NCBI GenBank assembly: GCA_036824245.1 | Contig: DAITAO010000004.1 | Span: forward strand, 1-64,000 | DNA from: JACVRM01 sp036824245 | GTDB lineage: Bacteria; Actinomycetota; Thermoleophilia; Gaiellales; Gaiellaceae | Length of the DNA: 64,000 nt | Direction: 5' to 3' | In this document: positions 26,165 through 34,053 of the stretch, one piece after another | How the letters are laid out: the number at the start of each line of letters is the position of its first letter | Position numbering within the stretch: the stretch's first letter is position 1 | Program-made: the position numbers and the translations under genes | The notes under the pieces: model-generated | Seen by the model: the letters and a program-made list of their open reading frames with translations, nothing else | Told to the model about the DNA's origin: nothing | Databases searched by the model: none

Positions 26165-26459
26165 CGTGGTTTCCAGCCGCCGTGCTGTGAGCCGTGGCAG
26201 GACGAGCAGAGGCTTTCGTAGTCGTCGGGGTTGCGGTTGTGCGGCCCGCCCGGGAGGAAGTGGACCGCCAGCGGGCCGTCTGTTCCGCACCGGACGCAAC
26301 GGTGTCCGTCGCGGGCGAGCACCGTCTGGCGGAAACGCCGCCACCACGCGCGGTCACGCTGGTCAACCGCTGCCGCACCCTGCGCCGCTCTTGCTGGTCG
26401 GCTTTGCAATCGGGGCAGCCGGTGGTCGGCACGATCCCGTGGTGAACGCAGAAGCGCAT
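26165..26459 (-). pseudogene. Phage-type HNH endonuclease remnant, frameshifted
   Basis: The N-terminal frame reads MRFCVHHGIVPTTGCPDCKADQQERR, with a CxxH...CxxC-like zinc pattern; the C-terminal frame reads DRAWWRRFRQTVLARDGHRC, then VRCGTDGPLAVHFLPGG, then NRNPDDYESLCSSCHGSQHGG, a typical HNH core with CxxC pairs. The two join near 26360-26390 after one indel. Small HNH nucleases of this kind stand next to the terminase small subunit in phages and are needed for packaging cleavage. It is the first gene of the decayed minus-strand module of the tRNA island. Confidence 0.6.
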
Positions 26460-26629
26460 TACCGGCAAAGCGGCCCTGTTGTTGACTGACGAGCCGGGAT
26501 ATCTGCTGGACCGGGACGGGTGCCCGGTGACGCCCACTGTCTAGGCGGGGTTAGGTGGCCTAGCCACTGCCTACCGTTTTTCGTCGACGAGACGAGAATG
26601 AGCTTCGAACGGCCCAGGCGAGCTCAGAC

Positions 26630-26651
26630 GGTGCCTACCCCGGTGCCTACC
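26630..26651 (+). repeat. Paired 10-bp repeat GGTGCCTACC, right end of tRNA island
   Basis: Two copies of GGTGCCTACC, 12 bp start to start, 36 bp before the distal att-like repeat; they mirror the pair at the tRNA end. Confidence 0.5.
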
Positions 26652-26686
26652 CCGAGTAGAAAAACGGCGACTAGCAGGGGTGTTCG

Positions 26687-26702
26687 ATCCAGGCGGGCCC
26701 AT
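26687..26702 (+). repeat. att-like direct repeat, distal copy
   Basis: Exact copy of the 16-nt sequence at the tRNA 3' end, preceded by GTTCG as in the T-loop. No tRNA structure can be formed around it, so it is a displaced tRNA tail marking the far end of the island. Confidence 0.75.
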
Positions 26703-26918
26703 CTGATGTCACTGAGTAGCCGTTCTGCCTTAGCCAAGCCGGCCGTGTGTGAAAAGACCCGGAAAGCGCGTGGTGCCTACCCCGGTGCCGGAGCCGAGCG
26801 CGCAAGCCTCGGCAGCGGTAGCGCCTCAGTTGCCACAAGCCTTGCCACTGTGTGTTTCGGTGTTCTTGCGGTGGGAACGGGGGGACCGATATGGGACGCT
26901 CTAGAGGAGGTTGAGAAG

Positions 26919-27314
26919 ATGGCCGATGCAAACAAATTCTCCGAGCGGTTAATCGATGTGGCAGAGCGATTCGCCGATGCGGTCGACGCCGCAGAGGGCA
27001 AGGGCCCGAGGAAATCCAGCAATGGAGCACGATGGCTGATTCTGCCCGCGGCCGGGGCCGGGATATACGCCCTGGCGACCAGTAGCTCGAGCATGGCTCG
27101 CCAAACGAGGAGGCTTGTGCGTCGGGCTAAGGACCGCGCCACCGACCTTCCGGACGCCGACCTGTTCAACCGCGTGAAGGAGGTCACCGGTCTCGAAGAG
27201 GGCGGGTCCTCAGCCGCCGGCAGCCAAACGCGACGTTCGACCAGCGCAAATCAGACTCGAGCCAGTCGGCCAAGAAAAACTCAGCGTCGGCGGAAAACTA
27301 CGGCTTCTCGATAG
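26919..27314 (+). CDS. Hypothetical protein with basic C-terminal tail, 131 aa
   Basis: The start ATG is supported by a strong ribosome-binding site (GAGGAGG, 8 nt upstream). The protein has an amphipathic N-terminal helix (NKFSERLIDVAERFADAVDAAEG), a short hydrophobic stretch (WLILPAAGAGIYALATSSS), a basic helix (RQTRRLVRRAKDRATDL) and a Ser/Arg/Lys-rich tail that may bind nucleic acid. I do not recognise the family. It lies just outside the tRNA island, whose distal att repeat is 216 bp upstream. Confidence 0.6.
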   Translation: MADANKFSERLIDVAERFADAVDAAEGKGPRKSSNGARWLILPAAGAGIYALATSSSSMARQTRRLVRRAKDRATDLPDADLFNRVKEVTGLEEGGSSAAGSQTRRSTSANQTRASRPRKTQRRRKTTASR

Positions 27315-27633
27315 AAGCGGCTCCGCCCGAAGTCCTCGACTGGACTGAGGCGACGTCTTGCCGCGGCCGGCACCCCGGTCGGTCGCGGTTGGTGGCGCTG
27401 CGTCTGGTTCCGTGCCGATCAGCTCCGCGGTTGCGTTGTTTTCACAGACGCGCGTTGTCGTCTCTGAGCTCTTCCCGTCTGCATGGCAGGTGCCAGGTCG
27501 GCCCATGGGTAGCTGCACCGCTGCGCGAAAACCTGCATAAGGAGTGCCAGAGTCGCCGGGAATGCACGTGCACACGTTGCAAATACCGTTCGGCTCCCCG
27601 TAGAGTCCGGCACTCCGCTTACGAAAGGGTCCC
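27315..27633. other. Intergenic region, no gene seen
   Basis: I see no supported gene. Near its end an imperfect inverted repeat (GGAGTGCC ... GGCACTCC) precedes the 27-aa gene and may belong to its promoter or leader. Confidence 0.4.
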
Positions 27634-27717
27634 GTGTCCTGGCTTTGGATCATCATCATCGTCATCGTTGTGTTGGCCGTCCTTGGCTTCTTTGGCCGGG
27701 GACGCATGTCTAGGTAG
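27634..27717 (+). CDS. 27-aa single-pass membrane peptide
   Basis: GTG starts a 28-codon frame, VSWLWIIIIVIVVLAVLGFF followed by GRGRMSR: one uninterrupted transmembrane helix and a short basic tail, giving an inside-positive C-terminus. GAAAGGG lies 6 nt upstream as a good ribosome-binding site. Such peptides are common in actinobacteria, often labelled small hydrophobic proteins, and some regulate membrane complexes. Function here is unknown. A GNAT gene follows 41 bp downstream. Confidence 0.6.
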   Translation: MSWLWIIIIVIVVLAVLGFFGRGRMSR

Positions 27718-27758
27718 CACCGTCCCCTCAGCGGACGTGAGCATGCGAGGATCCGCGC

Positions 27759-28235
27759 GTGCCCGCCGCGCCGTTCCAAATCCGGGCCGCGCGCGACGAC
27801 GACCGCCTTCCGCTCGCAATCATGTTCGCCGCGATCGCCGAAGAGCGCGACGGAATCGCCACGGAACCGCCCGTGGACGTCGAGGCGCGCGCCGCGAGCT
27901 GGACGCTCGACGGGATGCTCGTTGCGGTCGCCGACGCCGAGATCGTCGGCTCGCTGCACCTCGAGCAGAGTCGGCACGGGTTCGGCGAGATCGCGATGGC
28001 CGTCGCACGCGAGTGGCGCGGGCGCGGCGTGGGCTCGGCACTCCTCGCGGCGGCGATCGAGTTGGCGCGCCAGCGCGGCCTGCACAAGCTGAGCCTCGAT
28101 GTCTTCGCGCACAACGCCGCCGCGATCGCGCTCTACCGCAAGTTCGGCTTCGTCGAGGAAGGACGTCGCATCAAGCACTACCGGCGCGCGAGCGGCGAGC
28201 TCTGGGACGCCCTCGAAATGGGGCTGCTGCTCTGA
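27759..28235 (+). CDS. GNAT-family N-acetyltransferase
   Basis: The 158-aa protein has the GNAT fold: FQIRAARDDDRLPLAIMF at the N-terminus, the acetyl-CoA loop VAREWRGRGVGSALLAAAIE (the Q/RxxGxG/A motif A) and the closing motif B LDVFAHNAAAIALYRKFGFVEEG. It transfers an acetyl group from acetyl-CoA to an amine; the substrate (protein N-terminus, polyamine, antibiotic or metabolite) cannot be told. GTG start. It is convergent with the PRC-barrel gene. Confidence 0.85.
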   Translation: MPAAPFQIRAARDDDRLPLAIMFAAIAEERDGIATEPPVDVEARAASWTLDGMLVAVADAEIVGSLHLEQSRHGFGEIAMAVAREWRGRGVGSALLAAAIELARQRGLHKLSLDVFAHNAAAIALYRKFGFVEEGRRIKHYRRASGELWDALEMGLLL

Positions 28236-28263
28236 CTTTCACGACGCGCCGGGGGGCGCGCAA

Positions 28264-28623
28264 TCAGCGGCGGGCGAGCCGGCGGCCGCTCTCCGTCTCG
28301 GGCGGGGCGTAGTTGAGCAGGTAGTGGTGATAGAGGGCTGACTCTCCCGACTGCGAGAGTTCGTCGCCGTGCATGTCGATGTTTGGGGCGTCCTCGACTT
28401 GCTTTTTGGAGACCGTCACCTGGAGGTTGTCGGGGCCGATCGTGACCCCGTGCAGTGGCACAAACGTCAAGTGTCGTGAGAGCAAGCCTTCCTTCACGGT
28501 GCCGAACATCGGCTCGTCGGTCTCGACATCGACGTAGACGTCCTCGAGCTTGCCGATCTTCTCGCCGTCCCGGTCGACCAGATCCTTGCCGTGCCACTCG
28601 GCGATGTTCTGATGCTCGGCCAT
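28264..28623 (-). CDS. PRC-barrel domain protein
   Basis: The 119-aa protein begins MAEHQNIAEWHGKDLVDRDG and has the PRC-barrel core GEKIGKLEDVYVDVETDEPMF, FVPLHGVTIG and VTVSKKQVEDAP. PRC barrels occur in photosynthetic reaction centre subunit H and in RimM, and as free-standing stress-related proteins in actinobacteria. The ATG is chosen because GAGGAGAC is placed just ahead; the open frame extends further but is Arg/Pro-rich. Its start faces the divergent USP-like gene across 178 bp. Confidence 0.75.
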   Translation of the reverse strand: MAEHQNIAEWHGKDLVDRDGEKIGKLEDVYVDVETDEPMFGTVKEGLLSRHLTFVPLHGVTIGPDNLQVTVSKKQVEDAPNIDMHGDELSQSGESALYHHYLLNYAPPETESGRRLARR

Positions 28624-28787
28624 TTGTCTCCTCGTCCCCGTGGGGACAAACGGAAAACATCGGTAACTCGTTCCGCACGCGGTGGCGATCCACGGCCCGC
28701 GGACACGCGACTTACGCTGACTGGGGCCGAGCATTGACGGTGGCGGGTCCGGCTCGTCGCCGCCACGCACGCGCCGGGTTCGGTCTA

Positions 28788-28793
28788 TAGGCT
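28788..28793 (+). promoter_or_regulatory. -10 hexamer, USP-like gene
   Basis: TAGGCT, 8 nt before the GTG start of the USP-like gene. Confidence 0.45.
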
Positions 28794-28801
28794 CGTTGTT
28801 C

Positions 28802-29209
28802 GTGTCCCGTCGCATCCTCGTCATCGCCACCACGACGGTCCCGGACGCAGAGCTTCGTGACCGTGTCCGCGCACACGCGGGAGAGGATGCAGAGCTGCTC
28901 GTCGTCGCCCCTGCTTCGAAGATCTCGAAGCTCGACTGGCTGACGAATGCGGAGGACGACGCCCGCGCCGAGGCCGCTCAGCGTGCCGAGGAAGTCGCGG
29001 AAGCAGCTCCGGGCGCAGACGTCGAAGCGCTCGTCGGCGACTCCGACCCGGTCAAGGCGATCGAGGATGCGCTGCGAAGATTTCCAGCCGATGAGCTGAT
29101 CGTGATCACTCGCCCCGACGAAGAGGCGGAGTGGCTCGAGGAGGGAAGCGGAGAGGAGGCGCAGAACCGCTTCTCGCTTCCGGTAACGCATTTGGTCGTC
29201 GAGCAGTAA
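28802..29209 (+). CDS. Universal-stress-protein-like (UspA-fold) protein
   Basis: The 135-aa protein has the alternating beta-alpha pattern of a UspA-like Rossmann fold: RRILVIATTTVPDAELRDRV, AELLVVAPASKISKL, PGADVEALVGDSDPVKAIEDAL, ADELIVITRPDEEAEWLEEG and LPVTHLVVEQ. The ATP-binding GxxGxxS signature of ATP-type Usp proteins is not evident, so it may be a non-nucleotide binder. The GTG start is supported by the nearby TAGGCT hexamer. Likely cytosolic, with a role in stress inferred from fold and from the PRC-barrel neighbour. Confidence 0.65.
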   Translation: MSRRILVIATTTVPDAELRDRVRAHAGEDAELLVVAPASKISKLDWLTNAEDDARAEAAQRAEEVAEAAPGADVEALVGDSDPVKAIEDALRRFPADELIVITRPDEEAEWLEEGSGEEAQNRFSLPVTHLVVEQ

Positions 29210-29334
29210 GCGCTGCTGGCTGCGTTCGGCTCCCGCCGGCGCCGGGCGACCATGTCGAGGCCGTCTTGCAGCGTCCCCAGCCTTTACGAGCTGGCGCTGC
29301 GCCGCCCGCCGGCGTCTAAGCTCGGCTGGTCCCC

Positions 29335-29595
29335 GTGGATCCGACATCGATACAGCTCGTCGCACCTGACCTCGCCTCGGCGAACGCGCTGCGACAAATG
29401 GTCCCCGGCGCTTGGACGCAAGTCAGAGAGCTAGACGACGGGTCCGCTGATGTGACGCTCGAGGTGGCGGAGCAGGAGGCTGCGACCGCTCTCGATGTAG
29501 TTCAGCAGTGGGCCCACGAGCAACACATCTCGTCCGTCAGCGTGCGGATCGGAGTCGACGAGCGTGTGATCGAGGACCGGCCACAGCCGTCTTAG
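29335..29595 (+). CDS. Hypothetical protein, 86 aa
   Basis: A small acidic alpha/beta protein (SIQLVAPDLASANALRQMV, DVTLEVAEQEAATALDVV, SVSVRIGVDERVIED) with no recognised motif. Its strand-helix-strand pattern resembles an ACT- or ferredoxin-like half-fold. TAAGCT lies 12 nt before the GTG start. It is followed tail to tail, 4 bp apart, by the coiled-coil gene. Confidence 0.5.
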   Translation: MDPTSIQLVAPDLASANALRQMVPGAWTQVRELDDGSADVTLEVAEQEAATALDVVQQWAHEQHISSVSVRIGVDERVIEDRPQPS

Positions 29596-29599
29596 CTCT

Positions 29600-29851
29600 T
29601 TAGTCACCGCCCGGCCGCTTCCAATCGTCTCGAGGATTCGTTGAAGCCTCTTGAGACGTGTCCTTTCGGCGCATGGCCTCATACACCGCGTCCCAATGAC
29701 TCGAAATTTCGTCCATGGCGCGGGCAGTGATGAGCGCAGCCTCTTCCAGCCGCGCGTTTACCCGCTCAACCTCTGCCATGCGTTCCCTGAGCTCGCTGAC
29801 CTTGTCGGCCAGGCTGCTGAGCTCCTGCGCGATGAGCTCGTAGTCTTGCAC
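29600..29851 (-). CDS. Short coiled-coil protein, 83 aa
   Basis: The protein is almost entirely helical, with a clear heptad pattern (IAQELSSLADKVSELRERMAE, then VERVNARLEEAALI), followed by AMDEISSHWDAVYEAMRR and a polar tail. It probably forms a dimeric coiled coil. I do not recognise a family or partner. The ATG start gives a compact gene divergent from yjbQ. Confidence 0.5.
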   Translation of the reverse strand: MQDYELIAQELSSLADKVSELRERMAEVERVNARLEEAALITARAMDEISSHWDAVYEAMRRKDTSQEASTNPRDDWKRPGGD

Positions 29852-29965
29852 CCTCGGGATAATCCCCTTCCCCGATCACGAACAGCTCAAGCCTGCGACG
29901 TCGTGCGCGCGGCGACGACGCCTTTCGCGGCGTTCGATACACACTCGGGCTTCGAGGGCGGTCGC

Positions 29966-29971
29966 TAGACT
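29966..29971 (+). promoter_or_regulatory. -10 hexamer, yjbQ-like gene
   Basis: TAGACT, 10 nt before the GTG start of the YjbQ-family gene. Confidence 0.4.
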
Positions 29972-29981
29972 CGGGCCGCCC

Positions 29982-30449
29982 GTGGGTACCAGTCCCGTGA
30001 AGGTCTTCCAGCACGAGCGGCAGCTCCGTACGGAGGGTGGCCTGTCGGTCACGGACATCACCGACGAGGTGAACGCGGCGGTACGCGAGAGCGGTATCGG
30101 TGAGGGAATCGCCTGTGTGTACTCCCCGCACACGACCTGTTGTGTGCGCGTCAACGAGTTCGAGACGGGCTTTCTGGACGACTTCGCGCGCATGCTGCAG
30201 GCGCTGGTGCCCTCCGACCGCTACTACGCACACGACGACTGGGACCGGCGCACCGAGAACATCTGTGACGAAGACATGCAGACCGGCAACGGGCACGCGC
30301 ACTGCATGGCCATGCTGCTCGGCACGGCCGGCGAGTCCGTGCCGGTGCGCGAGGGGGAGCTGGCGCTCGGCACCTGGCAGCGCGTGCTCTTCCTGGAGCT
30401 CGACCGCGAGCGCGACCGCCGCTGGGTCGTGCAGGTCGTCGGAACGTAG
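29982..30449 (+). CDS. YjbQ/UPF0047 family protein (secondary thiamine-phosphate synthase-like)
   Basis: The 155-aa beta-sandwich protein has the family signatures CVYSPHTTCCVRVNE, NGHAHCMAMLLG with its metal-binding histidines, and LGTWQRVLFLELDRERDRR. E. coli YjbQ shows weak thiamine-phosphate synthase activity, but the true role of the family is unsettled. The protein is cytosolic and normal in length. It leads a short run of same-strand genes (BON, metallophosphoesterase, nucleotidyltransferase). Confidence 0.88.
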   Translation: MGTSPVKVFQHERQLRTEGGLSVTDITDEVNAAVRESGIGEGIACVYSPHTTCCVRVNEFETGFLDDFARMLQALVPSDRYYAHDDWDRRTENICDEDMQTGNGHAHCMAMLLGTAGESVPVREGELALGTWQRVLFLELDRERDRRWVVQVVGT

Positions 30450-30488
30450 TTTCCTCGCCGGCACGCGCCGGGAACAATCACCTTCCAT

Positions 30489-30743
30489 ATGACCGACGAG
30501 CCGAGGCAGTACGTGATCGAGCGCGTCAACCGCGCGCTCGCGCAAGATTCGCGCGTCAACGCGCTCGACGTCGAGGTGGCGGTCGCCGGCGGCCGGGTCT
30601 TCCTGACCGGCGACGTGCCCACCCAGGCGCGCAAGGACGCCATCTCGGAGGTCGTCGCCGAGCTACTCCCCGACCACCAGATCTCGAACGAGACGACGGT
30701 GACGGCCCTGGCGCCGGCCGGCGAGCCTGAGGACATCGCGTGA
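30489..30743 (+). CDS. BON domain protein, 84 aa
   Basis: A single BON domain: YVIERVNRALAQDSRVNALD, VEVAVAGGRVFLTGDVPTQA and ISEVVAELLPDHQISNET. BON domains are usually found in periplasmic or membrane-linked proteins such as OsmY and bind phospholipid or act in osmotic stress. There is no signal peptide, so this one may be cytosolic. Its stop overlaps the start of the phosphoesterase gene (GTGA), so the two are translated together. Confidence 0.78.
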   Translation: MTDEPRQYVIERVNRALAQDSRVNALDVEVAVAGGRVFLTGDVPTQARKDAISEVVAELLPDHQISNETTVTALAPAGEPEDIA

Positions 30744-31504
30744 TTCGCATTGCCGCCGTGGGCGATATCCATTTCGGCCCCGATTCGGCCGGGACTCTGC
30801 GGGCGCACCTCGAGGAGCTCCCGGAGCACGCCGACGTGCTCCTGCTCGCCGGCGACCTGACCAAGTACGGCGATCCCGACGAGGCCGCCGTGCTCGTGCA
30901 GGAGCTCGCCGGCATCGACTTCCCGATCGTCGCCGTTTTGGGCAACCACGACTACCACCGGGAGCGCGAGGACGAGATCCGGCGATTGCTGGAGGAGACC
31001 GGCGTGCGCGTCCTCGAGGGCGACGCCGAGGTTGTGACGGTAAACGGCGTCCGGCTGGGCGTCGCAGGCTTGAAGGGCTTCGGTGGAGGCTTCACCGGAG
31101 CGCACGGAACGGACTTCGGGGAGCCGGTCATGAAGGCGTTCATCCGCCACACGCAGGAAGGGGCACGGCGGCTCGAGGAGGCGCTCGCCACGTTGGCCCA
31201 CGCCGACGTGCGGGTCGCTCTGCTCCATTACGCGCCCGTGAAGTCGACGCTGGTCGGCGAGCGACTGGAGATCTATCCGTTCCTCGGCAGCTACCTCCTG
31301 GCCGAAGCGATCGACCATGCAGGCGCCGATCTGGTGCTGCACGGACACGCCCACCGCGGAACGGAGAAAGGAGTGACGCCGGGCGGCATCCACGTTCGAA
31401 ACGTCGCCCAGCCCGTGATCCGGCGCGCCTACAACCTCTACTGCCTCGATGAGGCGCGTCTGCGCGAGCCCGGAGCGAAGGCCACGACGGTGGCACGCTC
31501 GTGA
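30740..31504 (+). CDS. Calcineurin-like metallophosphoesterase
   Basis: The 254-aa enzyme carries the five metallophosphoesterase blocks: GDIHFG, GDLTKYG, GNHDYHRE, the His of LLHYAP and GHAHRG. These bind a two-metal centre that hydrolyses phosphomono- or diesters; members include cyclic-nucleotide phosphodiesterases. Given two cyclase genes in this window, a cNMP phosphodiesterase role is possible but not shown. It overlaps the next gene by 4 bp (GTGA) and the BON gene before it in the same manner. Confidence 0.85.
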   Translation: MIRIAAVGDIHFGPDSAGTLRAHLEELPEHADVLLLAGDLTKYGDPDEAAVLVQELAGIDFPIVAVLGNHDYHREREDEIRRLLEETGVRVLEGDAEVVTVNGVRLGVAGLKGFGGGFTGAHGTDFGEPVMKAFIRHTQEGARRLEEALATLAHADVRVALLHYAPVKSTLVGERLEIYPFLGSYLLAEAIDHAGADLVLHGHAHRGTEKGVTPGGIHVRNVAQPVIRRAYNLYCLDEARLREPGAKATTVARS

Positions 31505-32094
31505 GCTCACAGGCAAAGCCCGAGGTCCCCTTCTCGGCGATCAAGGAGACACTCAAGAAGGCGTCAGGCGCGCTTCGCGCCGCCGGCATCCCCTTCATGC
31601 TGGGCGGCGGGCTGGCGATGTGGGCGCGCGGCGGCCCCGATACCGATCACGATCTCGACCTGATGGTCAAGCCCGAGGACGCGGACCGCGCGCTCGACGT
31701 GCTCCAGGCGGAGGGGCTGAGCCCCGAACGACCGCCCGAAGACTGGCTCTACAAGGCCTACGACGGCGAGGTGCTCGTCGACCTGATCTTCCGGCCCAGC
31801 GGCGTAGCGATCACGGACGAGGTCTTCGAGCGAGCCGAGGAACGCGAGGTCAACGCGGTCCGCATGCTGGTCATGCCGCTCGAAGACGTCGTCGTGGCGA
31901 AGCTGCTCGCGTTGGGCGAGCACGAGCTGGACTACGAGGCGACGCTGGAGGTGGCCCGCTCGCTGCGAGAGCAGATCGACTGGGGAGAGGTTCGCGAGCG
32001 CACGACCGAGTCGCCCTACGCGAAGGCTTTTTTCACGCTGGTCGAGGAACTCGGCATCGTGCCGCATTCCGAAGCTCAGCCGACGCGCTCGTGA
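31501..32094 (+). CDS. Nucleotidyltransferase-fold protein (AbiEii/DUF6036-like)
   Basis: The 197-aa protein has an MNT-type nucleotidyltransferase core: GIPFMLGGGLAMWARGG, the acidic pair DTDHDLDLMV (DxD metal site), VLVDLIFRPSG, and the helix ending VVVAKLLALGEHELDYEATL. This arrangement is like AbiEii-type or DUF6036 proteins, which include toxin-antitoxin and housekeeping forms. No partner antitoxin is seen next to it. It is the last gene of the yjbQ-BON-phosphoesterase run and coupled to the phosphoesterase. Confidence 0.65.
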   Translation: MSSQAKPEVPFSAIKETLKKASGALRAAGIPFMLGGGLAMWARGGPDTDHDLDLMVKPEDADRALDVLQAEGLSPERPPEDWLYKAYDGEVLVDLIFRPSGVAITDEVFERAEEREVNAVRMLVMPLEDVVVAKLLALGEHELDYEATLEVARSLREQIDWGEVRERTTESPYAKAFFTLVEELGIVPHSEAQPTRS

Positions 32095-32310
32095 CGCGGC
32101 GCCTCGACCGGCAGCGCGCTTCCGCATGAAGTAACTCGAGTGCCGCTCGCAGCGAGCGCTGTCCACGGGATCACTCGAACGGCGGATTGGGAGGCTGCGG
32201 CTCCCTTATCCCTCGTGCGAGGGATTCACTACTCGGCTCACCCGGTACATGCTCCGGGTGCGGGCGCTGAGGGGACGCCCGCCACGAGGGAGAGGCAGGT
32301 ATTGCGGCAC

Positions 32311-32508
32311 ATGGGGTTCGACGAGCAACGGCAGCGCGAGGAGCTGGAGTCCGCTGTGAGGACGTGGCGCTTCCAGCAGTTCGTCCGTCTCGGCTTCAGC
32401 CGGGAGGAGTCCAACACGCTTGCATCGTCGCGCGTCGACCTCAGCCAGGTGCGGAAGCTGATCGCCTCCGGGTGTCCGCCGGAGACAGCTTCCAGGATCC
32501 TGCTCTAG
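32311..32508 (+). CDS. Hypothetical protein, 65 aa
   Basis: Starts MGFDEQRQREELESAVRTWR and is helical throughout, with FVRLGFSREESNTLASSRVD and VRKLIASGCPPETASRILL; the second half resembles a UBA-like three-helix unit. I do not recognise the family. The upstream frame is open but low in coding character. The 216-bp spacer before it contains several perfect hairpins (for example ATCCCTCG/CGAGGGAT), which could form a structured 5' leader. Confidence 0.5.
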   Translation: MGFDEQRQREELESAVRTWRFQQFVRLGFSREESNTLASSRVDLSQVRKLIASGCPPETASRILL

Positions 32509-32630
32509 GGGGGAGGACCGCGCCGCTAGGCGCGAGTCGCGACGCTTTCGGGCGGCGCGGCGTGCGGGGCGGGGCTCCACTGCGGCGGGTCCCGCCCCAC
32601 CAGCACCTCGGTCGGCGGCCGCGGAGGTGC

Positions 32631-32636
32631 TAGAAG
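32631..32636 (+). promoter_or_regulatory. Weak -10 hexamer, membrane cyclase gene
   Basis: TAGAAG, 6 nt before the ATG of the membrane cyclase gene; the last base departs from TANNNT. Confidence 0.3.
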
Positions 32637-32642
32637 GCGTGC

Positions 32643-34004
32643 ATGGCCCGCTCCACGCGCGTCGCTCTGCTCGGCGCGGCGGCGCTCACCCCACTCGCCG
32701 TCCTGGCCGTGCTCGTCGCGGAGCCGGATCTCGACGGGCGCTGGGAGAACCATCCGGCGCACTTCTGGCTCGTGCTGGCCGCGGCGCTCACCAGCCTGGC
32801 GCTCGGCTATGCGGTGAGCATCTCGGCGCGGCGCAGGCGGGACGCCCGGCTGTTCCTGATCGCGCTCGCCTTCATGGCGAGCGCCGGCTTTCTCGGCCTG
32901 CACGCGCTCGCCACACCCGGAGTCCTGCTCGGCAAGAACGCTGGGTTCGAGCTTGCCACGCCCGTCGGCCTGGTTCTGGCAAGCGCGCTCGCGGCCGTGT
33001 CGGCGGCCGAGCTGAATCGCACCACGTCTGAGCGGGTCATACGCCGCGCCTGGGTGCTGCTGGGAGCGCTGGCGGCGGTGCTCGCAGGCTGGGCGACGGT
33101 GTCGCTGGCGGAGTGGTGGCCGCTGGACGAGCCGCTCGCCGTGGAGGAGCTGGACGGGTGGCAGCTCGGCCTTGCTATCGCCGGGGTCCTGCTCTACTCG
33201 GTTGCCGCAGCGGGGTACTTCCGGCTCTACCGGCGCCGTCGGGAGCGCTTCGTGTTCGTAGTGGCACTCGCCTTCGGACTACTCGCCGACGCGATGCTCG
33301 TGATCGCATGGGCCCGCAACTGGCAGCTCTCCTGGTGGGAGTGGCATGTCCTCATGCTCGTCTCCGTGGTCGTCATCGCCGTCGCAGCGCGCACCGAATG
33401 GCACGAGGAGCGTTTCAGCGCTCTCTACCTGGACGAGACGCTCGCGGGCGCGCGCGATGTGAGCATCCTGTTCGCCGATCTGGCGGGCTTCACATCCTTT
33501 ACGGAGCGCACGCCGCCGGACCAGGTGGCGGCGATGCTCAACGGATACTTCGAGCGCCTGGTTCCGCTCGTCGAGGAGCTCGGCGGCGAGGTGCACCAGC
33601 TGGTCGGCGACGAGATCATGGCGATCTTCAACAAGGAGGGCGACCGTCCGGATCACCCTCTGCTGGCTGCCCGGGCGGCACTGGCTCTCCAGAGCGCAGC
33701 GGCCGAGCTCGCGCGCAGCCATCCCGATTGGCCGCGCTTCCGCGTCGGCGCGAGCAGCGGAGAAGTGGTGGCGGCAGTCGTCGGTGGTGCGCGCGGGCAC
33801 CGCAAGCACGGCGTCGTCGGCGACACGGTCAACCTCGCGGCTCGTCTCGAGAACGAGGCACTCGTGGGTCAGGTCGTGCTCGCGGCCGAGACCGTGCGTC
33901 GACTCCCGTCCGGTGCGGTCGTCGAGCGCCTGCCCGACCTGGTGCTGAAGGGAAAGGCCGAGCCCGTCGAGGCGTACGTTCTCCACCGGCTGCACGGCTC
34001 CTGA
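32643..34004 (+). CDS. Membrane-bound class III adenylate/guanylate cyclase
   Basis: The 453-aa protein has about seven N-terminal membrane helices (residues 1-240), then a class III cyclase domain: VSILFADLAGFTSFTERTPP with the first metal Asp, HQLVGDEIMAIFN with the second, RVGASSGEVVAAVVG and HGVVGDTVNLAARLEN. All catalytic positions usual for the class seem present. The membrane part may be a sensor of unknown ligand. Downstream, after a short coiled-coil gene, lies a protein with a cyclic-nucleotide-binding domain, a plausible receptor for its product. Confidence 0.87.
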   Translation: MARSTRVALLGAAALTPLAVLAVLVAEPDLDGRWENHPAHFWLVLAAALTSLALGYAVSISARRRRDARLFLIALAFMASAGFLGLHALATPGVLLGKNAGFELATPVGLVLASALAAVSAAELNRTTSERVIRRAWVLLGALAAVLAGWATVSLAEWWPLDEPLAVEELDGWQLGLAIAGVLLYSVAAAGYFRLYRRRRERFVFVVALAFGLLADAMLVIAWARNWQLSWWEWHVLMLVSVVVIAVAARTEWHEERFSALYLDETLAGARDVSILFADLAGFTSFTERTPPDQVAAMLNGYFERLVPLVEELGGEVHQLVGDEIMAIFNKEGDRPDHPLLAARAALALQSAAAELARSHPDWPRFRVGASSGEVVAAVVGGARGHRKHGVVGDTVNLAARLENEALVGQVVLAAETVRRLPSGAVVERLPDLVLKGKAEPVEAYVLHRLHGS

Positions 34005-34053
34005 TCCTGAGCCTCCGGTTTCGCCGTGCTGCCGATCGGGGACGACATGAACC

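Noticed and set aside
31501..32094. Toxin-antitoxin pair for the AbiEii-like nucleotidyltransferase
   Set aside because: No antitoxin-like gene is adjacent, and the gene is embedded in an apparent metabolic run with coupled overlaps.
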